DNA from: Pseudomonadota bacterium
GTDB lineage: Bacteria; Pseudomonadota; Gammaproteobacteria; Burkholderiales; Casimicrobiaceae
DNA length: 64,000 nucleotides
Assembly: GCA_018241745.1 (NCBI GenBank)
Contig: JAFEDG010000144.1
Coordinates: 1-64,000 of the forward strand
Direction: 5' to 3'
Shown: positions 1-8,518 of the stretch, piece by piece
How the letters are laid out: each line of letters begins with the position of its first letter
How positions within the stretch are numbered: the stretch's first letter is position 1
Made by a program: the position numbers and the translations under genes
Notes under the pieces: model-generated
Told to the model about the DNA's origin: nothing
The model's input: the letters and a program-made list of their open reading frames with translations, nothing else
Database searches by the model: none

Positions 1-395
1 GTCGTGCGGATGCCGAAGCGCGGCAGCGTGTAGTCGAGCAGGTTGTGCGAGCCGCCGTACAGCGCGCTCGACGCGACGACGTGCCCGCCGGCGCCCATCA
101 GCGTGGAGATCGCGAGGAACAGCGCGGCCTGGCCGCTCGCCGTGGCGATGGCGCCGACGCCGCCTTCGAGCGCGGCGATGCGCTCCTCCAGCACGGCGAC
201 GGTGGGATTGGAGAGCCGCGAGTAGACGTGGCCCGCACGCTCCATGTTGAACAGCGACGCCGCGTGGTCGCTGTCGTCGAACACGAACGACGCGCTCTGG
301 TAGATCGGCGTGGCACGCGCGCCGGTGGCGGGATCGGGCGCGGCACCGGCGTGCAGCGACAGCGTGTCGAACCCGTGCTTCTTCGGCGTGGTCAT
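1..395 (-). CDS. O-acetylhomoserine (thiol)-lyase-type PLP enzyme, N-terminal part only
   Basis: Only the first 131 codons are present; the gene runs off the left edge. The ATG at 395 opens a protein with the trans-sulfuration family signature: [10 protein letters not shown] near the N-terminus, then [23 protein letters not shown] and [19 protein letters not shown]. Members use pyridoxal phosphate to make homocysteine (or methionine) from O-acetylhomoserine and sulfide or a thiol in the cytoplasm. The PLP-binding lysine lies outside the window, so the exact subfamily (MetY versus MetZ or MetB) is not certain; the opening best fits MetY. No partner gene is visible on this side. Confidence 0.85.
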   Translation of the reverse strand, partial: MTTPKKHGFDTLSLHAGAAPDPATGARATPIYQSASFVFDDSDHAASLFNMERAGHVYSRLSNPTVAVLEERIAALEGGVGAIATASGQAALFLAISTLMGAGGHVVASSALYGGSHNLLDYTLPRFGIRT

Positions 396-462
396 CGAGC
401 GGTGGACGGCAGCGCGGCGGGCGGGCCGCCATCATAGCGCAGCAGGCGCGCGCCCGCGCCCG

Positions 463-1575
463 CTAGAACAGCTCGCGCTGCGGTCCTTCCGCGCGCGGCA
501 CGGCGAAGCGCGCGACGTCGAATTCGTAGCGGCGCGCGTTGAGGCCCAGCCGGCGCGTCGCCAGCGTGAAGCGCTTGGCGATCAGCTCGGCGAAAAGCCC
601 CGCGCCGCGCATCCGCGTACCGAACTCGCTGTCGTAATCGCGACCGCCCCGCATCTGGCGGACGATGCTCATCACGTGCTCGGCCCGCAACGGGTAATGC
701 GACTCGAGCCATTCGACGAACAGGTCACGAATTTCGAGCGGCAGCCGCAGGATGACGTAGCCTGCGCTGTCGGCACCCGCTTCGGCGGCGGCTTCGAGCA
801 CCGTCTCCAGCGCGACGTCGGTGATCGCGGGGATGATGGGCGCCGTGATCACGCCCACCGGGATGCCGGCCGCCGCGAGCGTGCGCACCGCCTCGAGCCG
901 GCGGCGCGGCGCGGACGTGCGCGGCTCGAGTGTGCGCGACACGTCGTGGTCCAGCGTGGCGATGGACAGGAACACGCGCACGAGGCGCTTCTCGGCCATC
1001 CGCGCCAGGATGTCGATGTCGCGCTCGACCAGCGCCGACTTCGTGGTGATGCCCACCGGGTGGTTGAACCGCTCGAGCACCTCGAGCACCGCGCGCGTGA
1101 TGCCGCGCTGCCGCTCGGCCGGTTGATACGGGTCGGTGTTGGCGCCGAGCGCGATGAATCGCGGCTGGTAGCCAGGACGGCGCAGCTCGCGCTCCAGCAG
1201 CTCGGCCGCGTTGACCTTGGCGCGGATCCGGGTCTCGAAATCGAGCCCCGGCGACAGGCCGAGATACGCGTGCGTGGGCCGCGCGTAGCAATAGATGCAG
1301 CCGTGCTCGCAGCCGCGGTAGGGATTGATCGAGCGATCGAACGGGATGTCGGGAGACGCGTTGTGCGCGACGATGCTCTTGGCGACTTCGTCGGTGACTT
1401 CCGTGCGCGCGACGACGCCCGTGGGCGCGTCGTCGTCGCGCCGCGCGTCCTCCAGATAGCCGAGGTCGGTCTCGCGCTGCCACGCGTCGAACCGCGATTC
1501 CCGATTCGACGTGGCGCCGCGGCCCTTGGCCGGGACGATGGGGATGATGCCCCGGGGCGTGCGCAGCGCAGCCAT
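463..1575 (-). CDS. PA0069-family radical SAM protein
   Basis: A 370-residue radical SAM protein of the PA0069 type, distantly related to spore photoproduct lyase. The CxxxCxxC cluster that binds the 4Fe-4S centre is C89, C93, C96 within RGCEHGCIYCYARP. It is followed by GANTDPYQP and KSALVERDIDIL, both typical of this family. The reaction is not established; a DNA-repair role is suspected from fold relatives only. The ATG at 1575 follows no Shine-Dalgarno sequence, but a TATAGT -10 hexamer ends 6 bases before it, so the mRNA may be leaderless. A LexA-like palindrome sits directly upstream (1588-1603). It is separate from the GlsB-like gene upstream. Confidence 0.9.
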   Translation of the reverse strand: MAALRTPRGIIPIVPAKGRGATSNRESRFDAWQRETDLGYLEDARRDDDAPTGVVARTEVTDEVAKSIVAHNASPDIPFDRSINPYRGCEHGCIYCYARPTHAYLGLSPGLDFETRIRAKVNAAELLERELRRPGYQPRFIALGANTDPYQPAERQRGITRAVLEVLERFNHPVGITTKSALVERDIDILARMAEKRLVRVFLSIATLDHDVSRTLEPRTSAPRRRLEAVRTLAAAGIPVGVITAPIIPAITDVALETVLEAAAEAGADSAGYVILRLPLEIRDLFVEWLESHYPLRAEHVMSIVRQMRGGRDYDSEFGTRMRGAGLFAELIAKRFTLATRRLGLNARRYEFDVARFAVPRAEGPQRELF

Positions 1576-1577
1576 CG

Positions 1578-1611
1578 GGCCACTATACCGTATATCCGAA
1601 CGGTAGTGGCC
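1578..1611 (-). promoter_or_regulatory. Nested dyad with LexA-like CCGT-N8-ACGG box over the promoter of the PA0069-type gene
   Basis: An inner palindrome CCGT-ATATCCGA-ACGG occupies 1588-1603. On the coding strand it is followed at once by TATAGT (1587-1582), a good -10 hexamer. An outer perfect 8-bp inverted repeat, GGCCACTA (1578-1585) and TAGTGGCC (1604-1611), encloses it. The spacing and arms resemble the classical LexA box CTGT-N8-ACAG with the second base changed. A nearly identical 16-mer lies before the radical-SAM repair operon at 50281-50296. The operator role is inferred. Confidence 0.5.
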
Positions 1612-1671
1612 ACTCCGCGCGGGAAGCCCGGCGCGCGCGGCCTCGCGACGGCGCGCGCCGGCGTCAGCGCG

Positions 1672-1923
1672 TCACGCGCGCTTGATCAGTCCCACGATGA
1701 ACAGCAGGACGACCGCGCCGATGACGGCGGTGATGATCGACCCGAGGATGCCGCCGGCGAACACGCCCAGGCTGCCGAGCAGCCAGCCGCCGATGAACGC
1801 ACCGATGATGCCGACAACGATGTTGCCGAGGACGCCGAATCCCCTGCCCTTCATGATCAGCCCGGCAAGCCAGCCTGCGATAGCGCCGATGATCAGCCAG
1901 ACGATCAGTCCCGTTGGTTCCAT
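1672..1923 (-). CDS. GlsB/YeaQ/YmgE-family stress-response membrane protein
   Basis: An 83-residue, glycine-rich inner-membrane protein with three hydrophobic helices (about residues 5-23, 29-50 and 57-80). The repeated GxxxG pattern (AIAGWLAGLIM, GIIGAFIGGWLLG, ILGSIITAVIGA) is typical of the transglycosylase-associated GlsB/YeaQ/YmgE family. These small proteins are induced by general or envelope stress; their molecular function is unknown. The start ATG at 1923 has a strong GGAGGAG ribosome site just upstream. It appears to be a single gene, separated by about 180 bp from the sugar-acid operon, in which I saw no other gene. Confidence 0.9.
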   Translation of the reverse strand: MEPTGLIVWLIIGAIAGWLAGLIMKGRGFGVLGNIVVGIIGAFIGGWLLGSLGVFAGGILGSIITAVIGAVVLLFIVGLIKRA

Positions 1924-2104
1924 GAGCTCCTCCGTGAAATTGAATGGGCCAGTTCAATGGGCGCCCGTCGTATCGGGACGCTCCGGTGCTGCGGGTCCCG
2001 ATGCTACGCCGATTGCCCGGGGAGTAAATGCGCGGTGCCCCCATTGGCATGCAGGAGAAACACCGGCACGCGCGTCGCCGTCGCGGGCCGGACGTCCTCT
2101 GGTG

Positions 2105-3856
2105 TCAGTGGCTTTCGCGGCCGACCTTCGCGCCCGACCCGCCGACCAGGAAGTCGAGGTCGACGCCCTTGTCCGCCTGGAGCACCGTCGCGCAATAGAG
2201 CTTGACCCAGCCACGGTCGCTGTGGGGTGGCAGCGGCGTCCAGCGCGCACGGCGACGCTCGAGCTCGGCCTCGTCGACGTGCAACTGCAGCTTGCGCGCC
2301 GGCACGTCCAGCGTGATCCGATCACCGGTCTCGACCAGCGCCAACGGGCCGCCTACCGCGGCTTCCGGCGCCGTGTGCAGCACGACGGTGCCGTACGCGG
2401 TGCCGGACATCCGCGCGTCCGAGATGCGGATCATGTCGGTAACGCCCTTCTTCAGCAGCTTGGCAGGCAGCGCGAAGTTGCCGACCTCCGGAAACCCGGG
2501 ATAGCCGCGCGGTCCGCAGTTCTTGAGCACCAGGATGTCGGTCTCCTGCACGTCGAGCTTCGGGTCGTCGATGCGCGCATGCAAGTCGTCGATGCTCTCG
2601 AACACGACCGCGCGACCGCTGTGCTTCATCAGTTTCGGCGTGGCCGCCGATGGCTTCAGCACTGCGCCGTCGGGGGCCAGGTTGCCGCGCAGGACCGCGA
2701 TGCCGCCCTGCTTCTTGAACGGCTTGGCGAGCGGCGTGATCACCTCGGTGTTGTAGTTGACCGCGTCGCGGCAGTTCTGCCACAGCGTGCGCCCGTTCAC
2801 GGTCAGCGCCTTCTTGTGGATGAAGGACTCGATCTCGCGGATCACGACGGGCAGGCCGCCCGCGTAGTAGAAATCTTCCATCAGGAAGCGTCCCGACGGC
2901 ATCAGGTCGACGAGGCAGGGCACGTCGCGGCCCAGCCGGTCCCAGTCGTCGAGCGTGACGTCGATGCCGAGCCGCCCGGCGATCGCGAGCAGGTGGACGA
3001 CGGCATTCGTCGAGCCGCCGATCGCGCCGTTGACGACGATCGCGTTCTCGAACGCGTTCTTCGTGAGGATCTTCGACATCACCAGATCCTCCTTCACCAT
3101 CTCGACGATGCGCCGGCCGCTCATCCGGCACAGGACCTTGCGGCGCGAGTCGACGGCGGGGATCGCGGCGTTCGTCGGCAGCGCCATGCCCAGCGACTCG
3201 ACCATCGACGCCATCGTCGACGCGGTGCCCATCGTCATGCAATGGCCGGCGCTGCGCGACATGCAGGCCTCCGCCTCGGTGAGATCCTTCAGCTTCATCT
3301 CGCCGGTCTTCAGCGCTTCCGTGAACTTCCACACGTGCGTGCCGGAGCCGATGTCGTGGCCGCGGAACTTGCCGTTCAGCATCGGGCCGCCGGAGATGCC
3401 GATCGTCGGCAGGTCGCACGACGCGGCGCCCATCAGCAGCGCGGGCGTCGTCTTGTCGCAGCCCATCATCAGCACGATGCCGTCGAACGGGTTGGCGCGG
3501 ATCGATTCCTCGACGTCCATCGCCACCTGGTTGCGGAACAGCATCGTCGTCGGCCGCATCAGCGTCTCGCCGAGGCTCATGACCGGGAACTCGAGCGGGA
3601 AGCCGCCGGCTTCCAGCACGCCGGCCTTCACGTGCTCGGCGAGCTCGCGGAAGTGCGCGTTGCACGGCGTCACCTCGGACCACGTGTTGCAGATGCCGAT
3701 GACCGGGCGGCCGTCGAACAGGTCGTGCGGCAGCCCCTGGTTCTTCATCCACGACCGGTGCACGAGCGCGTCGCGGTCGTGGCGGCCGAACCATTCGGTG
3801 GAGCGGAGCTTGCGCGGCGGCGTGCCGTGCTTGGAGGGCTTGCGGGACTTGGGCAT
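2105..3856 (-). CDS. IlvD/Edd-family sugar-acid dehydratase (L-arabinonate/pentonate dehydratase-like)
   Basis: A 583-residue dehydratase with a 2Fe-2S cluster, of the IlvD/Edd superfamily. The three cluster cysteines are visible in ICNTWSEVTPCN, MMGCDKTTPA and SAGHCMTMGTAS. VNGAIGGSTNAVVHL and the C-terminal ISDARMSGTAYGTVVLH are also family hallmarks. Its length and the SAGHC motif fit the pentonate group (L-arabinonate or D-xylonate dehydratase) better than amino-acid biosynthetic IlvD. Such enzymes remove water from an aldonic acid to give the 2-keto-3-deoxy acid. It is the last gene of the leftward sugar-acid operon, 36 bp after the UxaA-type gene. Exact substrate not determinable from sequence. 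Confidence 0.88.
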   Translation of the reverse strand: MPKSRKPSKHGTPPRKLRSTEWFGRHDRDALVHRSWMKNQGLPHDLFDGRPVIGICNTWSEVTPCNAHFRELAEHVKAGVLEAGGFPLEFPVMSLGETLMRPTTMLFRNQVAMDVEESIRANPFDGIVLMMGCDKTTPALLMGAASCDLPTIGISGGPMLNGKFRGHDIGSGTHVWKFTEALKTGEMKLKDLTEAEACMSRSAGHCMTMGTASTMASMVESLGMALPTNAAIPAVDSRRKVLCRMSGRRIVEMVKEDLVMSKILTKNAFENAIVVNGAIGGSTNAVVHLLAIAGRLGIDVTLDDWDRLGRDVPCLVDLMPSGRFLMEDFYYAGGLPVVIREIESFIHKKALTVNGRTLWQNCRDAVNYNTEVITPLAKPFKKQGGIAVLRGNLAPDGAVLKPSAATPKLMKHSGRAVVFESIDDLHARIDDPKLDVQETDILVLKNCGPRGYPGFPEVGNFALPAKLLKKGVTDMIRISDARMSGTAYGTVVLHTAPEAAVGGPLALVETGDRITLDVPARKLQLHVDEAELERRRARWTPLPPHSDRGWVKLYCATVLQADKGVDLDFLVGGSGAKVGRESH

Positions 3857-3892
3857 GTCAGGTCTTCGTCGGGAACAGGGTTGGCACCGGCG

Positions 3893-5416
3893 TCACATGA
3901 CGGCGCCGAGGTACCACGGCACGAACTCGTTCTGGCCGTAGCCGTGCACTTCGCTCTTGGTACGCTGGCCCGAGCAGGTCTCGAGGATCAGCGCGAACAG
4001 GTGCTGCGCGACCTCGTCCATCGACGCGGTGCCGTCGGCGATGACACCGCAGTTGAGGTCGATGTCCTCTTCCTGCCGCGTCCACAGCTGCGAGTTGGTT
4101 GCGAGCTTCAGCGACGGCGCCGGTGCGCAGCCATAGGCCGAGCCGCGGCCGGTCGTGAAGCAGATCAGGTTGGCGCCGCCGGCCACCTGGCCCGTCGCGG
4201 ACACCGGATCGTAGCCGGGCGTGTCCATGTAGACGAAGCCGTGCGCCGTCACCGGCTCCGCATATTCGTAGACGTCGACGAGGTTGGTGGTGCCACCCTT
4301 GGCCACCGCGCCCAGCGATTTCTCGAGGATCGTCGTGAGCCCGCCCGCCTTGTTGCCGGGCGACGGGTTGTTGTTCATCTCGCCCTTCTCGCGCGTCGTG
4401 TAGTCCTCCCACCATTTGATCCGCGACACGAGCTTCTCGCCGACGGCGCGCGATACGGCGCGCCGCGTCAGCAGGTGCTCGGCCCCGTAGATCTCGGGCG
4501 TTTCCGACAATATGGCCGTGCCGCCATGGCGCACGAGCATGTCGACGGCAGCGCCCAGCGCGGGATTGGCCGTGATGCCCGAATAGCCGTCCGAGCCGCC
4601 GCATTGCAGCCCGATCGTGATGTGCGAAGCGGGCACCGTCTGCCGGTGGACCTGGTTGGCGTGCGGCAGCATCGCCTCGACGAGCTCGATGCCGTGCGCG
4701 ATCGTCCTGGCCGTGCCGCCCGTGTCCTGGATGCTGAACGTCTGCAGCAGCGGCCCTTCCGCCAGCCCTTCGGCGCCCATCAGCGACGAGATCTGGTTGG
4801 CCTCGCAGCCGAGGCCGATCATCAGCACGCCGGCAAAGTTGGCGTGCCGCGCGTACCCGCCCAGCGTGCGGCGCAAGAGCTGCATGCCTTCGCCCTGCGT
4901 GTCCATGCCGCAGCCCGAGCCGTGCGTCAGCGCGACGACGCCGTCGACGTTGGGCCAGCGGGCGAGCCGCTCGCGCGTGAAGTGCCCCGCGATGCCGCGC
5001 GCGACCGTGGCGCTGCAATTGACGGTGGACAGGATGCCGATGTAGTTGCGCGTGGCGACGCGCCCGTCGGGCCGCACGATGCCCTCGAACGTCGCCTGCG
5101 GCGCCGCGGGCACCGTGGGTCGCGCGTCCGCGCCGAACGCGTAGTCGCGGTCGAACGCACCCATCGCCAGGTTGTTGAGATGCACGTGCTCGCCGGGCGC
5201 GATGTCGCGGCTCGCGAAGCCGATGATCTGGTTGTAGCGCTTGACGGGGTCGCCTTTCTTCAACGCGCGCGTCGCGACCTTGTGGCCGGGCGGGACGAGC
5301 CCCGAGACCGTGACGTTCTCGTCGCCGAGCCGCGTGCCACCGACCAGCTGCGAGCGTGCGATGACGACGTCGTCGTTCGGGTGGAGGCGGATCGTGGGTG
5401 AAGCGGCGGTAACCAT
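3893..5416 (-). CDS. UxaA-family (altronate/galactarate) dehydratase
   Basis: A 507-residue protein with the two-part UxaA/GarD architecture. An N-terminal SAF domain (about residues 8-85, TIRLHPNDDVVIA to PGEHVHLNNLAM) is followed by the large catalytic domain, which carries GYRRPDGR-like IVRPDGRVATRNYIGIL, THGSGCGMDT and GLQCGGSDGYSGITANP. Known members are iron-dependent dehydratases of D-altronate, galactarate or related acids, or sulfolactate lyases. The ATG at 5416 lies 2 bp after the preceding enolase-family gene, so translation is probably coupled. A longer open frame extends to 5872, but it antisenses nothing useful and overlaps the upstream gene in another frame, so it was not used. 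Confidence 0.87.
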   Translation of the reverse strand: MVTAASPTIRLHPNDDVVIARSQLVGGTRLGDENVTVSGLVPPGHKVATRALKKGDPVKRYNQIIGFASRDIAPGEHVHLNNLAMGAFDRDYAFGADARPTVPAAPQATFEGIVRPDGRVATRNYIGILSTVNCSATVARGIAGHFTRERLARWPNVDGVVALTHGSGCGMDTQGEGMQLLRRTLGGYARHANFAGVLMIGLGCEANQISSLMGAEGLAEGPLLQTFSIQDTGGTARTIAHGIELVEAMLPHANQVHRQTVPASHITIGLQCGGSDGYSGITANPALGAAVDMLVRHGGTAILSETPEIYGAEHLLTRRAVSRAVGEKLVSRIKWWEDYTTREKGEMNNNPSPGNKAGGLTTILEKSLGAVAKGGTTNLVDVYEYAEPVTAHGFVYMDTPGYDPVSATGQVAGGANLICFTTGRGSAYGCAPAPSLKLATNSQLWTRQEEDIDLNCGVIADGTASMDEVAQHLFALILETCSGQRTKSEVHGYGQNEFVPWYLGAVM

Positions 5417-5418
5417 GG

Positions 5419-6531
5419 TCAATCCTTGCGGGTGATGCGGTCGCGCGTGACGGCGAGCCGGGCGAGCGCGTCCTCGTCCCAGTCGATGCCCAGGCCCGGC
5501 GTCATCGGCGCCAGCGCATGGCCGTCCGCGATGGCCATCCGCGACGTCGTGATCGCGTCGAGTTGCGGGATGTACTCGACCCAGGCGCCGTTGGGCACCG
5601 CAGCGGTCAGCGACACGTGCAGCTCCATCAGGAAATGGGGACAGACGGCGACATTGAAAGTTTCGGCCAGGTGGGCCACCTTGAGCCAGGGCGTGATCCC
5701 GCCGATCCGCGCGCAGTCGACCTGGACGATCGAACAGGCGTCGCGTTCCAGGTATTCGCGGAAATGCGCCGGGTGGTAGATCGACTCGCCGACGGCGATG
5801 GGCATCGTCGCGTGGCGCGCGAGCTCGACGTGCCCGGCGAGGTCTTCCGCCGGCAACGGTTCCTCGAACCACGCGAGGTTGAGCGGCGCGTACGCGTGGG
5901 CCCGGCGCAATGCCTCGCCGACGGTGAACGCCTGGTTGGCGTCGATCATCACCTCGAAATCATCGCCGACGGCGGCGCGGACAGCGGCAAGCCGCGTCAC
6001 GTCCTCGGCGAGCGACGGCTTGCCCACCTTGAACTTGGCGCCCTTGAACCCTTCCGCCTTCGCCGCCAGCGCTTCGTCGACGAGCTGCTGCGCCGGGTGG
6101 TGCAGCCAGCCGCCTTCGGTCGTGTACGTCGGCACGCGCGGCTGCGCGCCCCCGGCCATTTGCCACAGCGGCAAGCCGGCGCGCCGGCACCGCAAGTCCC
6201 ACAGCGCCGTGTCGATCGCGGCCAGCGCGAGCGCGGTGATCGCACCCACGGCCGTCGCATGCGTGTGGAAGAACAGCTCCTTCCACAGCCGCTCGACTTC
6301 GGCCGCGTCGCGGCCGATCAGCCGCGGGCACAGGTGATCGCGCAACAGCGCGACGACCGACGAGCCCCCGGTGCCGATCGTGTACGTGTAGCCGGTGCCC
6401 ACCGCGCCGTCGGCGCACCTGATGCGTACGATCGGCGTTTCCTGCGTGACGAAGGACTGGATCGCGTCCGTGCGCACGACCTTCGGCGGCAGGTCGACCT
6501 TCAGGATCTCGATGTGCTCGATTGGTGACAT
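5419..6531 (-). CDS. Mandelate racemase/enolase-superfamily sugar-acid dehydratase
   Basis: A 370-residue enolase-superfamily enzyme of the mandelate racemase subgroup. The catalytic KxK is in GAKFKVGK. The metal ligands are in MIDANQAF (Asp), WFEEPL (Glu) and AVGESIY (Glu), and the partner dyad is VQVDCARIGG (Asp) and CPHFLMELH (His). These residues support proton abstraction next to a carboxylate, usually dehydration of an acid sugar such as galactarate, L-talarate or L-fuconate. It follows the TRAP large permease gene with 1 bp between stop and start and precedes the UxaA gene by 2 bp. The operon partners suggest a transported hexuronic or 6-deoxy acid substrate. Confidence 0.9.
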   Translation of the reverse strand: MSPIEHIEILKVDLPPKVVRTDAIQSFVTQETPIVRIRCADGAVGTGYTYTIGTGGSSVVALLRDHLCPRLIGRDAAEVERLWKELFFHTHATAVGAITALALAAIDTALWDLRCRRAGLPLWQMAGGAQPRVPTYTTEGGWLHHPAQQLVDEALAAKAEGFKGAKFKVGKPSLAEDVTRLAAVRAAVGDDFEVMIDANQAFTVGEALRRAHAYAPLNLAWFEEPLPAEDLAGHVELARHATMPIAVGESIYHPAHFREYLERDACSIVQVDCARIGGITPWLKVAHLAETFNVAVCPHFLMELHVSLTAAVPNGAWVEYIPQLDAITTSRMAIADGHALAPMTPGLGIDWDEDALARLAVTRDRITRKD

Positions 6532-6532
6532 G

Positions 6533-7936
6533 TCAGTGGTAGAACATCCGCGGCAGCCACAGCGAGACCGCCGGCACGTAGGTGATCAGCACGAGGCTCA
6601 GCAGCAGCGGCACGAGCCACGGCAGGATGGCGATCGTCGTCCGCTCGAGCGACATGTTGGCGACGCGCGCCAGCACGAACAGCACCATGCCCATCGGCGG
6701 ATGCAAGAGGCCGATCATCAGGTTCAGCACGACGATCAGGCCGAAGTGCACCGGGTCGATGCCGAGCTGCAGCACAACCGGCATCAGTACCGGCGTCGCG
6801 ATCAGGATGGCGGCCGTCGGCTCGAGGAAGCAGCCGACGAACAGCAACAGCAGGTTGACGAGCAGCAGGAACACCCACGGCGAGTGCGTAAACGACAGCA
6901 CCCACATCGCCACCATGTCGGTGACGCGCGTGGCCGTCAGCAGCCATCCGAAGATCGACGCCGCGGCGACGATGAACAACACGGTGGCCGTCGTCTCGAT
7001 CGTGTCCATCGACACCTTGACGAGCATCTTCCACGACAGCGTCCGGTACCAGACGAGGCCCAGGAACAGCGCCCAGACGCAAGCCGCGACCGCGCCTTCG
7101 GTCGGCGTGAACACGCCCGTGCTCATGCCGCCGATCAGCAGCACCGGCGTCATGATCGGCAGCACGGCCTCGAACTTGAACTTCCAGTCCAGGCCGAACA
7201 GCACGACGAGCGCGACGACGGTCGCGACGACAGCGTTGACGTCCAGCGCCACGGCGCCCCAGATGACGAGCGGGAATGCGATGACGATCAGCAGCTCGAC
7301 CAGCGCCCGCGACACGCGCGGCCACTGGAATTTGACGTCGGCGCCCCAGCCGTTGCGGTGCGCGAACCAGGCCACCGTCAGCATCATCAGGATCGTCATC
7401 ACGCCGCCTGGCAGGATGCCCGCCAGGAACAGCTGGCCGACCGACACGTTGGCGACCATCGCGTAGATGACGAAGGGCAGCGACGGCGGGATGATCGGGC
7501 CGAGCGTTGCCGACGCGGCCGTGACGCCCACCGAGAACTCCTTCGAGTACCCGTGGTCGCGCATCGCCTTGATCTCGATCGTGCCCAGGCCCGCGGCATC
7601 CGCGATCGCGGTGCCCGACATGCCGGCGAAGATCACCGAGCCCACGATGTTGACGTGGCCCAGCCCGCCCTTCATCCAGCCGACGAGCGCCAGCGCGAAG
7701 TTGTAGATGCGGTTGGTGATGCCGGCGTTGTTCATCAGGTTGCCGGCCATGATGAAGAACGGGACGGCCAGCAGCGGGAAGCTGTCGATGCCGCTGATCA
7801 TCCGGTGCACCACCACCATCGGCGGGATGTTGCCGGTCAGCAGGATGTACAGCAGCGACGCGCCGGCCATCGCGATGGCCACCGGCACGCCGGTGACCAT
7901 GAACGCCAGGAAGGACGTGAGGAGCGTGCCGGTCAT
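6533..7936 (-). CDS. TRAP transporter large permease (DctM family)
   Basis: A 467-residue integral membrane protein with about 12 hydrophobic segments, of the DctM/SiaM type. Clear family sequences include PFFIMAGNLMNNAGI, GMSGTAIADAAGLG, IPPSLPFVIYAMV and LIVVLNLMIGLLHPPMG. It forms the Na+-coupled transport channel with the small permease and the periplasmic receptor. The ATG at 7936 overlaps the stop of the small-permease gene by 4 bp (ATGA), which fixes the start. The frame extends further upstream but without family similarity. The complete three-part TRAP system is encoded between 6533 and 9499 and probably imports the acid degraded by the neighbouring dehydratases. Confidence 0.95.
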   Translation of the reverse strand: MTGTLLTSFLAFMVTGVPVAIAMAGASLLYILLTGNIPPMVVVHRMISGIDSFPLLAVPFFIMAGNLMNNAGITNRIYNFALALVGWMKGGLGHVNIVGSVIFAGMSGTAIADAAGLGTIEIKAMRDHGYSKEFSVGVTAASATLGPIIPPSLPFVIYAMVANVSVGQLFLAGILPGGVMTILMMLTVAWFAHRNGWGADVKFQWPRVSRALVELLIVIAFPLVIWGAVALDVNAVVATVVALVVLFGLDWKFKFEAVLPIMTPVLLIGGMSTGVFTPTEGAVAACVWALFLGLVWYRTLSWKMLVKVSMDTIETTATVLFIVAAASIFGWLLTATRVTDMVAMWVLSFTHSPWVFLLLVNLLLLFVGCFLEPTAAILIATPVLMPVVLQLGIDPVHFGLIVVLNLMIGLLHPPMGMVLFVLARVANMSLERTTIAILPWLVPLLLSLVLITYVPAVSLWLPRMFYH

Positions 7937-8505
7937 TCGATCGCCTCCTCGATGGCGTGTTCCGGACGCTCCAGGACCGAGTAGCCGCGCTTCCAGTTCT
8001 CGCGCGCCACCTGGACGGAGCGCCACGTCGCGCACGCGAAGCCGAACAGGCAGACGCCGTAGACCAGGTTCATCGGCAGGTCGACGATCGTCATCTTGTA
8101 GTTGCTCATCTTCTCCATCATCGACAGCGTCAGCACGACGGCCGTCGCGAAGAACGCGATGCGGACGCCGTCGACGAGCGTCGACAGCACGCGCCCCGCC
8201 CCCGCGGGGAGCAACCGGTACAGGAAATCCACGTGCACGTGACGGGTCCGCCGGGCCGTCGCCGAGATCGCGACGAACACGGTGCAGATCAGCAGGTAAC
8301 GCGCGATCTCCTCCGTCCAGGCGGCCGAGTCGTTGATCACGTAACGCGTGACGAACTGGTAGAACACGTCGAGGGCCAGCAGCACGAAGAAGCCGAGCGC
8401 GAGCCAGTCCTCGAACAGGTAGCCGGTGAGGTCGATCGGATCGTCGGTCGTGTGGAAATGACCGGACTCGTCGATCACCGGCGCGGGGGCGGTGTCGTGG
8501 GCCAT
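7933..8505 (-). CDS. TRAP transporter small permease (DctQ family)
   Basis: A 190-residue protein with four predicted membrane helices and the DctQ core (FEDWLALGFFVLLALDVFYQF, read in two parts; TEEIARYLLICTVFVAISA; RRTRHVHVDFL). DctQ proteins bind DctM and are needed for assembly of the TRAP permease. The ATG at 8505 gives a charged cytoplasmic N-terminus of about 40 residues before the first helix. The gene starts 13 bp after the receptor gene and its stop overlaps the DctM start by 4 bp. Confidence 0.93.
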   Translation of the reverse strand: MAHDTAPAPVIDESGHFHTTDDPIDLTGYLFEDWLALGFFVLLALDVFYQFVTRYVINDSAAWTEEIARYLLICTVFVAISATARRTRHVHVDFLYRLLPAGAGRVLSTLVDGVRIAFFATAVVLTLSMMEKMSNYKMTIVDLPMNLVYGVCLFGFACATWRSVQVARENWKRGYSVLERPEHAIEEAIE

Positions 8506-8518
8506 GGTGGACGCGGCG

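Noticed and set aside
1682-5401. Very long rightward open frame opposite the sugar-acid operon (over 1200 codons)
   Set aside because: It is Arg/His/Ala-rich, matches no family and lies antisense to three well-supported enzymes; such frames are common in very GC-rich DNA.
5417-5872. N-terminal extension of the UxaA-type protein
   Set aside because: It is out of frame over the enolase-family gene and lacks any similarity; the ATG at 5416 with the SAF domain is the natural start.
6395-7984. Rightward frame rich in His, Gln, Asp and Arg opposite the TRAP permease
   Set aside because: Composition is that of the complement of hydrophobic codons; the membrane protein on the other strand explains the sequence.
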